Below are positions 1-7,993 of a stretch of DNA of 42,725 nt, piece by piece. The translations under genes and the position numbers were made by a program. This DNA comes from Sergeia podlipaevii (lineage: Eukaryota; Euglenozoa; Kinetoplastea; Trypanosomatida; Trypanosomatidae). The DNA lies in contig JASANZ010002078.1 of NCBI GenBank assembly GCA_030849805.1, forward strand, positions 1 through 42,725. The letters are read 5' to 3'. Each line of letters begins with the position of its first letter. Within the stretch, counting starts at the first letter, position 1. A model generated the notes under the pieces. That model had not been told where the DNA came from and did not search any database. It saw only the letters and a list, made by a program, of their open reading frames with translations.

Positions 1-278
1 CTCATATACGCAGAGGCAACGTTGATGCACAGCTCATCGGTGATGTGTGTGCTGACAACAACAACCATCACACGCACCTCGCCACCTTTGCCATCCGGGC
101 GGAGCAGGTATACCTCCTCCTCATCAACTGGTGAGGGTTTTAGGGATTGGGGTTTGCTGGAATAAAAAAGCCACCATAACAGCATGACCTGAAGCACAAT
201 AAACAGACACACAGCAGCGCGCAATGCCCTCTTCACGTGTTTGGGCAACCTGCGCTTAGCGTGCCCTCTACTGGTCAT
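1..278 (-). CDS. Type II membrane protein, N-terminal fragment (possible glycosyltransferase)
   Basis: An ATG at 278 opens a frame of 92 codons that runs without a stop to the left edge, so the C-terminal part is missing. The first 20 residues are very basic (MTSRGHAKRRLPKHVKRALR). A single hydrophobic segment follows at about residues 21-41, then a Pro/Ser/Glu stem. That order (short cytosolic basic tail, signal anchor, stem) is typical of type II Golgi/ER proteins. From about residue 66 there is a hydrophobic beta-strand with the core VRVMVVVVSTH, resembling the first strand of GT-A type glycosyltransferases such as the collagen-lysine glycosyltransferase group. That assignment is inference from a short stretch. 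The topology is seen directly; the enzyme class is a guess. Confidence 0.7.
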   Translation of the reverse strand, partial: MTSRGHAKRRLPKHVKRALRAAVCLFIVLQVMLLWWLFYSSKPQSLKPSPVDEEEVYLLRPDGKGGEVRVMVVVVSTHITDELCINVASAYM

Positions 279-1421
279 GAGCGCGATTGCAGGTCAAAAG
301 GTTCTGATGTGATAGAGAATTGACACTGAAAAACGCCACGCTGTGCACAGATGAAAGCCCGCTGTATAGACGCTGACAAAAGGTGTTTATCTATCAAAAA
401 AAAAAAAAGTTAGCAAGAGAGATATAGAAGGTATAGCATTGCCACGTAGTACAAGTAAGAAAAAAGATATGACAAAAGTAAAGTGGTATACAAGTTTAAC
501 AGACAGCTAGTGTCCCAAGTCACATTGAATGGTGATCAGCTCGATAGTAGGTTGCCATCACCACCTAGTAGAAGGACTAGAACAACCTCTTTAATCTTAC
601 GGCATGGAAAGTTCCGTACCGCACTTCCAACATTCACATTTGTAATGAGTTTCAGTAAGAAGCTTGACATTAGCATTTGCTATGGGATCACAGCGTATTT
701 ATACTTGTTACAATGAAAAAAAGAAACAAAGAAGAAAGCTGCAAAGTAGTGAAATCCACAACGCAACGTCGAATAACATACGTAGCAGCTCACTACAGCT
801 AGCTAGTACGTGCCAACTATGAATGAAGCAAGAAAACTGTCACAGTATATCTGTGCTCAAAATGAAAAAAGGGAAAATCCACCAAGCAACATAAGGAAAC
901 CTCCTCATCTTTACAGCAAAAACAATACTACTGTCACAAAAATAACAAAATCCTATAACAAAACTGCAGTTAAAAAAAAATTGGAGCAAAAAAGATTACT
1001 AAATACTTCTCTACCTCTGGAGCATTTTACAAAAAAAAAAAACGGGTACGCTCAGTACAAGCAAATAGATCTGTAGATATGCGGGTTAATACAAGAAAGT
1101 ACCTGTCGGCGCAACTGGTAACTCTTTGAAATTAGAATGGAGAAAGAGTTCAAAAGAATAAGAAATAAAGATTGTACATTTAAAAAAATTGTTGCCCACT
1201 TTAAAAAAAACGCAGCGAGATAAGGTGAGCACCATTGATGTTGCATTGTCGCCGTAAGAACACAACCAACTCTTTTTACCATAATGACGCACCTTAAACA
1301 GAGCTCCATCAAGCACATCCCAGCAAGCGATCTTCATTTTTATTTTTCTTCGTAAACACCTATTTCAGGTCTGCTCCGGCGCGCCAGTCACCATTCCAAA
1401 TACCTCCTTACTAACAATCGC
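279..1421. other. Long AT-rich spacer with weak coding-like remnants
   Basis: This stretch of about 1.1 kb is rich in A on the + strand. Minus-strand frame 1086-1337 (83 codons, ATG start) lies in the same frame as the zinc-finger relic that follows and may be its decayed tail. It is only weakly better than chance. Plus-strand frames at 483-716 and 810-1076 are low-complexity and probably not genes. No RNA gene was recognised. Confidence 0.5.
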
Positions 1422-2345
1422 CTAGAGCTCCATATGCGCGAAGACGTGGAGACCGGTCCCTAAGTCAGAGGGCGGTGCGGGGCTCAGGCTAGATCGGATG
1501 CTCGATGTGGATCGATATCGCTTTCTGGGCTTCACCTCACCATTTTCATCCATCCTTGTGTGCAAAGCCGAAGCGAGGAGGGGAGGGGAAACTATTAAAG
1601 GAGGGGGAGGGGATGCAATCTGCTCGAGAGTGGAGACAGCGGCGGCCTCTTCATTCTTCTCCGGGGGGTCAATGATGGCCGGAGCAGGTAGCTTGAAGAC
1701 TTCGGCCAAGTACATGGCAAGCTCCTTGCTGTTGAAGAGTTTGTCTTACTTTATCTCCTGTAGGTTGTATTTAGCTCGGATGGTTGCTAAGGCTGGGCAG
1801 CTGAGAAAGCGACTCGATGTTTCCACGCACCTCGTGTGTCGGAACCATGGGTCTCTCTTTACTCTGTACTGAGCATCGTTGTGGTACTTATTCAAGTGTG
1901 TTGCTAGGGAGGTACCGTTGGCAAATGTCTTGCTGCATTGAGGGCAGAGGAGCCTAGTGGAAGGATTCTGAGCAGTAACACGCATGTCCTTCTTCGCAGC
2001 AACTGTGTACTGTCTCACCTCGGGGTACTTTGTGCGCATATGGAAGGCAAGGCCAGACTTGAAAGTGAAGGGCCACTTGCAGAAGCTGCACAGATACGAC
2101 ACAACGTCTTTCACGTTGGGGTCTGGTGTGCTAGAGTTACAGACACTGTGCACCATGAGCACGTGCACGTGCATATTGCACCTGTACGCGTACTCGTGCG
2201 GGCAGTACGGGCACTTGAATCGCTCTATCGTAACGATCTTCGCTCTTAAACCGTGGCAATAGCACCAACGAAGGTGCAGTAGCTCAACAGCTGTGCAAGC
2301 ACACAAAAACGTACGATTCTGTTTGTGTGGCAGATTCAAAGACTC
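1422..2345 (-). pseudogene. Decayed C2H2 zinc-finger gene (three fingers, in-frame TAA)
   Basis: One minus-strand frame is open for about 307 codons except for a single TAA at 1748-1746. The upstream part has three evenly spaced fingers of the form C-x2-C-x12-H-x4-H. Finger 1 begins CPYC and ends VLMVH. Finger 2 begins CSFC but its last His is replaced by Tyr (HMRTKY). Finger 3 begins CPQC and ends HLNKYH. After the TAA the frame continues with an acidic/proline-rich segment (PPEKNEEAAA, then a PPPP run) to a TAG at 1424-1422. There is no ATG at the 5' end: the frame opens after a TGA at 2348-2346, and the first Met lies inside finger 1. Missing start, internal stop and a lost zinc ligand together indicate a dead gene. 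Its origin is unknown. C2H2 fingers occur in kinetoplastid retroposon proteins as well as in cellular proteins, so a mobile-element source is possible but not shown. Confidence 0.65.
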
Positions 2346-2348
2346 TCA

Positions 2349-3447
2349 CATTTAGAAAATTCTGGGTATAAAGAGTGTTAGGTCAGTAGTAAAAGAGCCA
2401 GTACGGTCAAGCTCTACCATGTTCGTATATTTGTTGACCCACGCAAAGACATCACATTCCTCAAATACCATTAGCTATATCGGTACATTCTCTCTTTCCA
2501 ACCAGCACTTCATGATGTGTATGGCATTTTCCATGGCTTCTACTCATCCAAAGATGTTATCTATCATCATGTATGAAGATCCATTCTCACATTAAACCAT
2601 AGCCAGTTGAACGTCTGGAATGTTATACCCACACTTGCATTGCTCTGTATTGAGTCAAGAATATGAATGTGTACAGAAAAACGCCCAGGGGGTATTAACC
2701 CCAGTACTTTCCATGGTTTGCCCCAAAATGGGCAATGAATGCACTTCCAGATGCCATAACAATAAGACATCGGCTTACAAAAACAAAAAGCAAATTGTTT
2801 CAAATAGGTGATGATACCACGAAAAGCATAAGTAGGAGGCACTAAAAAGAACACGCCTAGTTTACATAATTTGAGAGAGCAAAGAAGAAAGAAGCTTATC
2901 GAAACAACAAAATAAATAGACAATGAGTCGATTCATATAAGAATGGTTAACCCACTCATTCTTGATTTTTTATTGAACAGGTATTACTGAGACTTGGCAT
3001 TCTTTTTTTTTCTTCTTCTTTAGAATAATCACAGAAGGATTGAAAGCATATTTAACAGAAAAGAATAGAGAAAGAGTAAGAAATCTAGCATTTAGTCAAC
3101 TGCTGCCGTTGATAGTGTTTTGTTGATTTTCTTTTTCGCAAGTCGCGTTAAGCAAAAAAAAAAAAAGAAATCTCAGACAGTTCTGTTGTTATCTGGCAAG
3201 TGGTCTTACACTAAGTAGATGCTTCCACTCACAAATCATTAAATCAGCGACCTCTACAAAAAAAAAAAAAAAAAATCTCGCGCATCATAATAATAGCAAG
3301 AGGAAAAAATAGGATATCCATACATACAGTTGTGCAAGTCACTTAAGCACACAGAAATTAGAAATGTTTGCGTCTCTGCTGGCACAGAAAAAAAAAATTA
3401 CAGAAAAGAAGAGTAATCAAGTTGTTGTTCCTCTACGAAATCATGCT
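2349..3447. other. AT-rich spacer, no supported gene
   Basis: The zinc-finger frame can be read further upstream to about 2940, with peptide-like stretches, but stops occur about once per 20 codons, which is the chance rate. Four A-rich homopolymer tracts (about 3004-3022, 3154-3168, 3258-3275 and 3388-3396) lie on either side of the PLC 3' end. Presumably this holds the PLC 3' UTR and the processing signals of the gene to the left. Confidence 0.5.
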
Positions 3448-5553
3448 CTACATAAACGTCACATTACACATGACGCAGGTGCCAGGAATCAAGCGTCCAG
3501 AGACATCCCACAAGGGCATCCTGCGGTATCCCTTCTTGATTAGCCGCAAGGGGAGAATACACTCACCAAGAAAAGTGTCACTGCCGACCTTGTCCTTGTC
3601 ATACACTTGAATGACAACAGAAGACATGCACCATTTGGTTACTTCCCACGTGAATGTGTTATCCCCCTGCCCGCGCCACACAGGATGGAAGCCGTTGTCC
3701 CAAATCACCTTGGTGCGCTTCGTGGACGTGTTCATATCTGGGCCTTCAACAAAAAGCGACACAAAGGGATCGACAATCTCGTTACTGTTGCTCTTCTTTG
3801 GCAAGCAGAAAGCTGAGATAATCTCGATGGTAAGACTGCGGCGCTCCGTCGCATCCACCTGGTCTGTGTGGGGTCCTCGGAGGTGCCGCGGCTTAAGGAT
3901 ATACCCACAGTTGCCGTTGTCGTAGAAGAAGCTACGGTTATAGCGCCACTCAAAGGTGGTCTTAGACTGCCAGTTCAAGGCCACCAGCTGGCATCCGCAG
4001 TTCCAGTATGCCTGTGGATGGTAGTTGCTGCTGTCAAAACGTGTCCCGGCAGGATAAATGCGTGCGAGGCACGATTCGTTAATTGTAATCAGCCCCTTGG
4101 CATCAGCCTGGTAAATCTTCTTAGCCTTGCCTTCCGAAAAGGAGGTGCAATGGTATGGCTTTCGGCCGTCCAGGTAGTCAAGATTGTCAGTGCCCTTGTA
4201 GCCAGCAGACTCAATAGACACCAACGATGAGAGGTACTCGGACGTGCCCTGCTTCTTCTCATTCTTGCGTGCATCCTTCGCCTTTTTGTATTCCTCGTTT
4301 GACACGGATGTAGACTCGTCGGTGTCATCATCCTCGTCCTTGTCAACGCCCGACTCGTTACTGCCGTAGTTGCCGCGCTTCGATTTTACAAGAATTTTGT
4401 TTTTCAGGTTGTCGGGCGAGAAGACAAATGTTGGCTCCTCACCAGGACCCCAGGTAGGCTTAAAGAGCATGTCCCCAAAGGTCTCTTCCATAATCTTCGC
4501 CATACGATCCTGCTGATCAATGCTGGTGTGAATTTCAAGAGAAAGAATGACTGGGTACGGTGACTTTTGAAACGCATGCTCTTTGATAGTAGCAATGCAG
4601 TCAGCAAACGAAATCTTAGAAGTTCTGGTGTGCCCGTGGAAAACAATCGGCTCGCCCTTGCTGCCATTCCAGCAGTCCAGCTCCACGCAGCGACAGCCGT
4701 CCATGAGGACTTTGCGGTACATGTCAGGAGACGACTTGCTTGTGAGCTGGTCTCCAGTGAGATAGGTGTTGTGCGACGAATTGATGAAGTAATTTTGAAT
4801 AGGCTGGTCCATGTCGTGGTACACGTGCGACCACTTGTCCTGCTGCGAAAGAGAGGTGTACTTGTAATTGGACAAGTAGTCCTGGAACTGACGTCGGTTG
4901 AGACCTTCACCGTCCATGCAGCCAAGAGAGTCCAGTATGTCAGCAATCGCGTCGTCATCAAGATTTTCGTCTTGGGTATTGTGTAAAAAATCTGTGAAGA
5001 TGGCGCGAGACATGGTAGGCTCACCATTTGTAACGTCATCGAAGACGAAGTCAAGCTCTTTAAAGGCCGTGACTGTGAGATACGTGTTCTCAAACTCCGG
5101 ATAGCGCACAGTGCGATTTGTACCCTTAAAGTGGGACAAGATCTTACTCGAGAGCTCCTCTGGGAAGTTGAGACCCACCATCATCTTTTTCATCTCACTG
5201 TATGTCAGATCACCGCTGCAGTCCGCATCGTACTTCATCCAAATCTCCATCACCTTCGCACGGTTGCCATCCGCCTGAACACGACGGCCCCGTACGCGTG
5301 CCCTGTACGTATCATAGGCGGATGCACACACAGCGTTGCTGCTGCACGCGCGATGGATAAACTCCTCGGCCTCCGCAGAGTTACACAGAAGCAAGCCCCG
5401 CACTGCTGCCCCCATGGCAGCAAAGAAGCTGAACACTTCATTCTTGTCAGGGTTGTTGTCCTTAAAAAACTCCTCAATCAGCAAAGTGCACGCAGGGACG
5501 TACTTTGACGACTTGGCTTCGAAGTCTAGGCTCTTTCCACAGCAGGCACCCAT
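3448..5553 (-). CDS. PI-PLC: Phosphoinositide-specific phospholipase C (delta-like)
   Basis: The 701-residue protein hydrolyses PIP2 to inositol trisphosphate and diacylglycerol at membranes. It starts MGACCGK, a consensus for N-myristoylation at Gly2 with palmitoylation at the adjacent cysteines, as known for the Trypanosoma cruzi enzyme. There is no PH domain. An EF-hand region contains a canonical loop, DADCSGDLTYSE (about residue 105). The X domain holds the catalytic SSHNTYL (about 256), CVELDCWNG (about 288), FHGHT and LSLEIH. An acidic X-Y linker is rich in Asp/Glu/Ser. The Y domain includes PQAYWNCGCQLVALNWQ. A C2 domain starts near 570 (LTIEIISAFCLP). The start at 5553 was chosen for the acylation motif. 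The frame stays open upstream to another ATG at 5736, but a likely splice acceptor lies between them. Confidence 0.96.
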   Translation of the reverse strand: MGACCGKSLDFEAKSSKYVPACTLLIEEFFKDNNPDKNEVFSFFAAMGAAVRGLLLCNSAEAEEFIHRACSSNAVCASAYDTYRARVRGRRVQADGNRAKVMEIWMKYDADCSGDLTYSEMKKMMVGLNFPEELSSKILSHFKGTNRTVRYPEFENTYLTVTAFKELDFVFDDVTNGEPTMSRAIFTDFLHNTQDENLDDDAIADILDSLGCMDGEGLNRRQFQDYLSNYKYTSLSQQDKWSHVYHDMDQPIQNYFINSSHNTYLTGDQLTSKSSPDMYRKVLMDGCRCVELDCWNGSKGEPIVFHGHTRTSKISFADCIATIKEHAFQKSPYPVILSLEIHTSIDQQDRMAKIMEETFGDMLFKPTWGPGEEPTFVFSPDNLKNKILVKSKRGNYGSNESGVDKDEDDDTDESTSVSNEEYKKAKDARKNEKKQGTSEYLSSLVSIESAGYKGTDNLDYLDGRKPYHCTSFSEGKAKKIYQADAKGLITINESCLARIYPAGTRFDSSNYHPQAYWNCGCQLVALNWQSKTTFEWRYNRSFFYDNGNCGYILKPRHLRGPHTDQVDATERRSLTIEIISAFCLPKKSNSNEIVDPFVSLFVEGPDMNTSTKRTKVIWDNGFHPVWRGQGDNTFTWEVTKWCMSSVVIQVYDKDKVGSDTFLGECILPLRLIKKGYRRMPLWDVSGRLIPGTCVMCNVTFM

Positions 5554-5584
<31 letters not shown>

Positions 5585-5595
5585 AAAAAAAAAAA
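5554..5595. repeat. Compound microsatellite in the PI-PLC leader
   Basis: On the + strand a (TG)n run is followed by (AG)n and then A12, directly abutting the PLC start codon. It is the kind of tract that changes length readily and lies within the predicted 5' UTR. Confidence 0.9.
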
Positions 5596-5937
5596 GTAAG
5601 AGCTGAAGGCAGAATATAAATATATACACAAAAAAAAAACTATCCACGTATCTTTTGCTTTCAAAACAGGGGTGTACAAATATGTGTATAACTTCATAAC
5701 CAACGCGTAGAGAAAAAAAAGGAAAGAAACGAACATTTTCGCAAGTTAAGTGCATACATCAGACTGGTCTATATGACCACGTGTAGAATATATTGGTTAA
5801 ATTCCCACGAGAGAGAGAAAGTACAATACATTGCAACCGCAATGCTACTATAGTACTGTGAGTGTTATGTAAACAAAATTTTTCTATTGTTATTACTATC
5901 TATGATCTTGTATATTCTATCAAGTGTTTGTAGCGCC
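5596..5937. other. Spacer between PI-PLC and SH3 protein
   Basis: AT-rich sequence with short A-runs at 5631-5639 and 5712-5719. Apart from the PLC acceptor and a possible in-frame PLC extension to 5736, nothing is recognisable. Confidence 0.5.
5602..5639 (-). promoter_or_regulatory. Predicted trans-splice acceptor for PI-PLC
   Basis: On the minus strand a T9 tract (5639-5631) is followed by the first plausible acceptor, TTCAG, with AG at 5604-5603. This leaves a 5' UTR of about 49 nt that contains the T12-(CT)n-(CA)n tract and begins upstream of the MGACC start. No AG lies between the T12-(CT)n tract and the ATG. Confidence 0.45.
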
Positions 5938-7086
5938 TCACAGAGAAGACTTGTATGCTTTTCTATAGTTGATAATGTCAGCGTTCAGCTGATCAATGAG
6001 ACCCTCCATTGTCTCTAGCTCCTTCCGCCTGCTCAACTGACTACGGGTTTCTTTTACTGACGCCCGCACCTCTTGCAGCTGTGCTGACACAGACAAGTAA
6101 CGTGCCTTTCCAGCTTCAATAGCCGCAGTCAACACTTTCTCCTCGCGCTCTTGCTCTAGCTGCAAGCACTGGTGTTGCGCTTTGGTACGGAGGTACTCAG
6201 CCTTGGCTTCCTCCGCGCGTGCAGCCCACGACCGAAGCATCTCTGAAACGAGTGCATCACGCACGCCAATGCGGTCCATGAGCACACTACGCTGTTGTAG
6301 GTACTGTTCTTCATCTGTCTTGACCTTCGTCGCAGCCGCATTCAGCACCGCCTCCATTCTCTGCACTGCCGCCTTTGCATCAAGCAGTTCACTTTCCTGC
6401 GCCAAAGTAGAAACCCCATCCATCTCAGCATCCCGCAGGAGTGATGCGTACTGTTTGTACCAACGTGATGCCGGTATAGCGCCATGCCCTTCGCTAATCA
6501 GCTTTGATTTTGTAGCCTCTATAGTACCTATTATAGCGGCGAAGCCCTCATCAACCGTTTTGGGGGAAGGGTCACTCGAGACCCGCTGCGAGGAGCTTGA
6601 GGACGCGGCTTTTCTGTCGTCCTGCTGGATACTTTCGAGATTCTTTTCTTCGGCCAAAAGAAACTTGAGAGCGTCAAGCAGTGAACGACGCTGCACTTCA
6701 CGCTCAACAATACAGTCATTCATCACCTTATAGGCGGTTTCTACTGTCGTTATAGGCATGACGGTGCCATTTGTAGGTTGGAGTTGGGGTGGACCTATTG
6801 ACACATGTGGAACGCCTGTTGTCAAATCAATACCAAACGAACCAGCTAGTTTGATCAGCTTTAGCTGATCAACAATGAGCTCAGTGGGCTCTGGAAACAA
6901 GTGTGGAACAGTGTAAGTGGACGGAAAGACACCCTTCTTGCCTCGCTGATTGATTCCCAGCCACCACCCGCTTGCGTCAGCCTCCGTGACAAGCAGCACA
7001 TCTTCTGCCCTTAGGGACAAAAAGCCCTTTTCAGGCATAGCGTAATCAGCAATGGCATACACCAGGTGCGTGCTGGGCTCTACCAT
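5938..7086 (-). CDS. SH3-domain coiled-coil protein
   Basis: A 382-residue protein. Residues about 8-62 form an SH3 domain. It has the ALYDY-like strand (YAIADY), an acidic RT loop, the WW pair of the n-Src/distal region (SGWWLGI) and the terminal GVFPSTYT that matches the family G-x-F-P-x-x-Y-V. SH3 domains bind proline-rich peptides, so this is probably an adaptor or scaffold. The middle is Ser-rich (SSSSSQRVSSDPS). The second half is largely helical and rich in Glu/Ala/Lys/Arg with heptad-like spacing (about residues 210-380), suggesting a coiled coil. There is no transmembrane segment. SH3 proteins are few in trypanosomatids (PEX13 is the familiar one), and this lacks PEX13 features. The partner and location are unknown. 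Confidence 0.85.
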   Translation of the reverse strand: MVEPSTHLVYAIADYAMPEKGFLSLRAEDVLLVTEADASGWWLGINQRGKKGVFPSTYTVPHLFPEPTELIVDQLKLIKLAGSFGIDLTTGVPHVSIGPPQLQPTNGTVMPITTVETAYKVMNDCIVEREVQRRSLLDALKFLLAEEKNLESIQQDDRKAASSSSSQRVSSDPSPKTVDEGFAAIIGTIEATKSKLISEGHGAIPASRWYKQYASLLRDAEMDGVSTLAQESELLDAKAAVQRMEAVLNAAATKVKTDEEQYLQQRSVLMDRIGVRDALVSEMLRSWAARAEEAKAEYLRTKAQHQCLQLEQEREEKVLTAAIEAGKARYLSVSAQLQEVRASVKETRSQLSRRKELETMEGLIDQLNADIINYRKAYKSSL

Positions 7087-7467
7087 TGCAATGAGTACCC
7101 TGTTGACTTCTCCTGAAAATCCTCACTAAAAAAAAAGGCAGAAATATGCAGCAGTGTGAGTAGCAAGTAATAAGATCTCTATTTGTACCAGATATCCATA
7201 TATATTAAGAGAAACCCAGGCAAGAATCACTTGGATCAAATATGTGTGCTTGCAAAAAGAAAAAAAAATCGAAGCATATCCCCCACACACACACAAAAAA
7301 AAAAGCGAATAATAATAATAATAATGATAGCAATAATTGATTGGAACCACCGCGACCAAGAAGTCAATAGAAAACCAACGAATATACAAAAAAAAAGGGA
7401 GTACATCACGATACATGCCAAGTTAACTCATATATATTCACTTTTTTTGTTAGAATTTAGTAACTGC
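7087..7467. other. Spacer with (AAT)n microsatellite
   Basis: AT-rich spacer with A-runs at about 7127-7135, 7256-7268 and 7294-7304, a short CA run, and an (AAT)n repeat at 7308-7325. No gene is visible. Confidence 0.6.
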
Positions 7468-7689
7468 TTATGAAGACAAGTGCTGAAGTTGTTCAACACT
7501 ATATGTGCGATGAGATGAGAGATATACCTCACCGTTCACTCCAGGAAGGAGCAACGAACCATCCTTGTCGTCAACAAGAACCATTTGCGACCCAAAGATA
7601 TGATGCGGGTAAGTAACTCCCATAACTGTCTCTAGCTTCACGCCTAAATTGCTGATATCTACGCACTGTATCTCAGGAGTCGCCGCCAT
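7468..7689 (-). CDS. Small conserved-looking protein, 73 residues
   Basis: An ATG at 7689 begins a compact frame (MAATPEIQCVDISNLGVKLE...) ending at 7468. Composition is balanced, without the K/N/F/I bias of spurious frames in the surrounding AT-rich DNA. Alternating hydrophobic residues suggest a small all-beta fold (SQMVLVDD, GEVYLSS). There is no signal peptide, membrane segment or recognisable motif. It sits alone between two spacers in the same orientation as its neighbours, which fits a real cistron. I do not recognise the family. Confidence 0.7.
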   Translation of the reverse strand: MAATPEIQCVDISNLGVKLETVMGVTYPHHIFGSQMVLVDDKDGSLLLPGVNGEVYLSSHRTYSVEQLQHLSS

Positions 7690-7993
7690 GACTATTGAAT
7701 GTGAAATACAATGTTCTTTTCGTTGAGATCAGTATAGTAATTTATAAGCACGTATAAAGTAATCGACAATAAAATAAAGAAAGTAAAAGGAAAACTTACA
7801 TAAATGCAGATAGCATTACATCAAGGAATATCAAGATTGTGCCTCTTAGCGTCATGAGGGAATATCAAAATAAAAGAAAATGAAGCTGTTGTTGACTTTA
7901 ATATGTAATGTTAGGATAGTGGCAAGACAAAATTGCTATAATGTGATGAGATTTGCCTTCAGCGTGCATATACGTAAAAAAAAAAAAACACTT
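7690..7993. other. Spacer, nothing recognised
   Basis: 304 bases of AT-rich sequence. An A12 tract at 7977-7988 lies just downstream of the next gene's stop. No feature beyond probable mRNA processing signals. Confidence 0.5.

Noticed and set aside
810..1076. Plus-strand 88-codon frame
   Set aside because: Lys/Asn/Thr-rich low-complexity product of A-rich spacer DNA; no acceptor or family motif.
2355..2940. Upstream same-frame continuation of the zinc-finger relic with peptide-like stretches
   Set aside because: Stops occur about once per 20 codons, the chance rate, so the extension cannot be claimed from the sequence alone.
1086..2940. Stop-codon reassignment (as in Blastocrithidia) to explain the in-frame stops
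   Set aside because: Large genes in the same window (1833, 1928 and 701 residues) have no internal stops and use TGG for Trp, so the standard code holds.
4404..5093. 229-codon minus-strand frame inside PI-PLC
   Set aside because: Shifted-frame shadow of the PLC coding sequence, Ser/Thr/Arg-rich and without domains.
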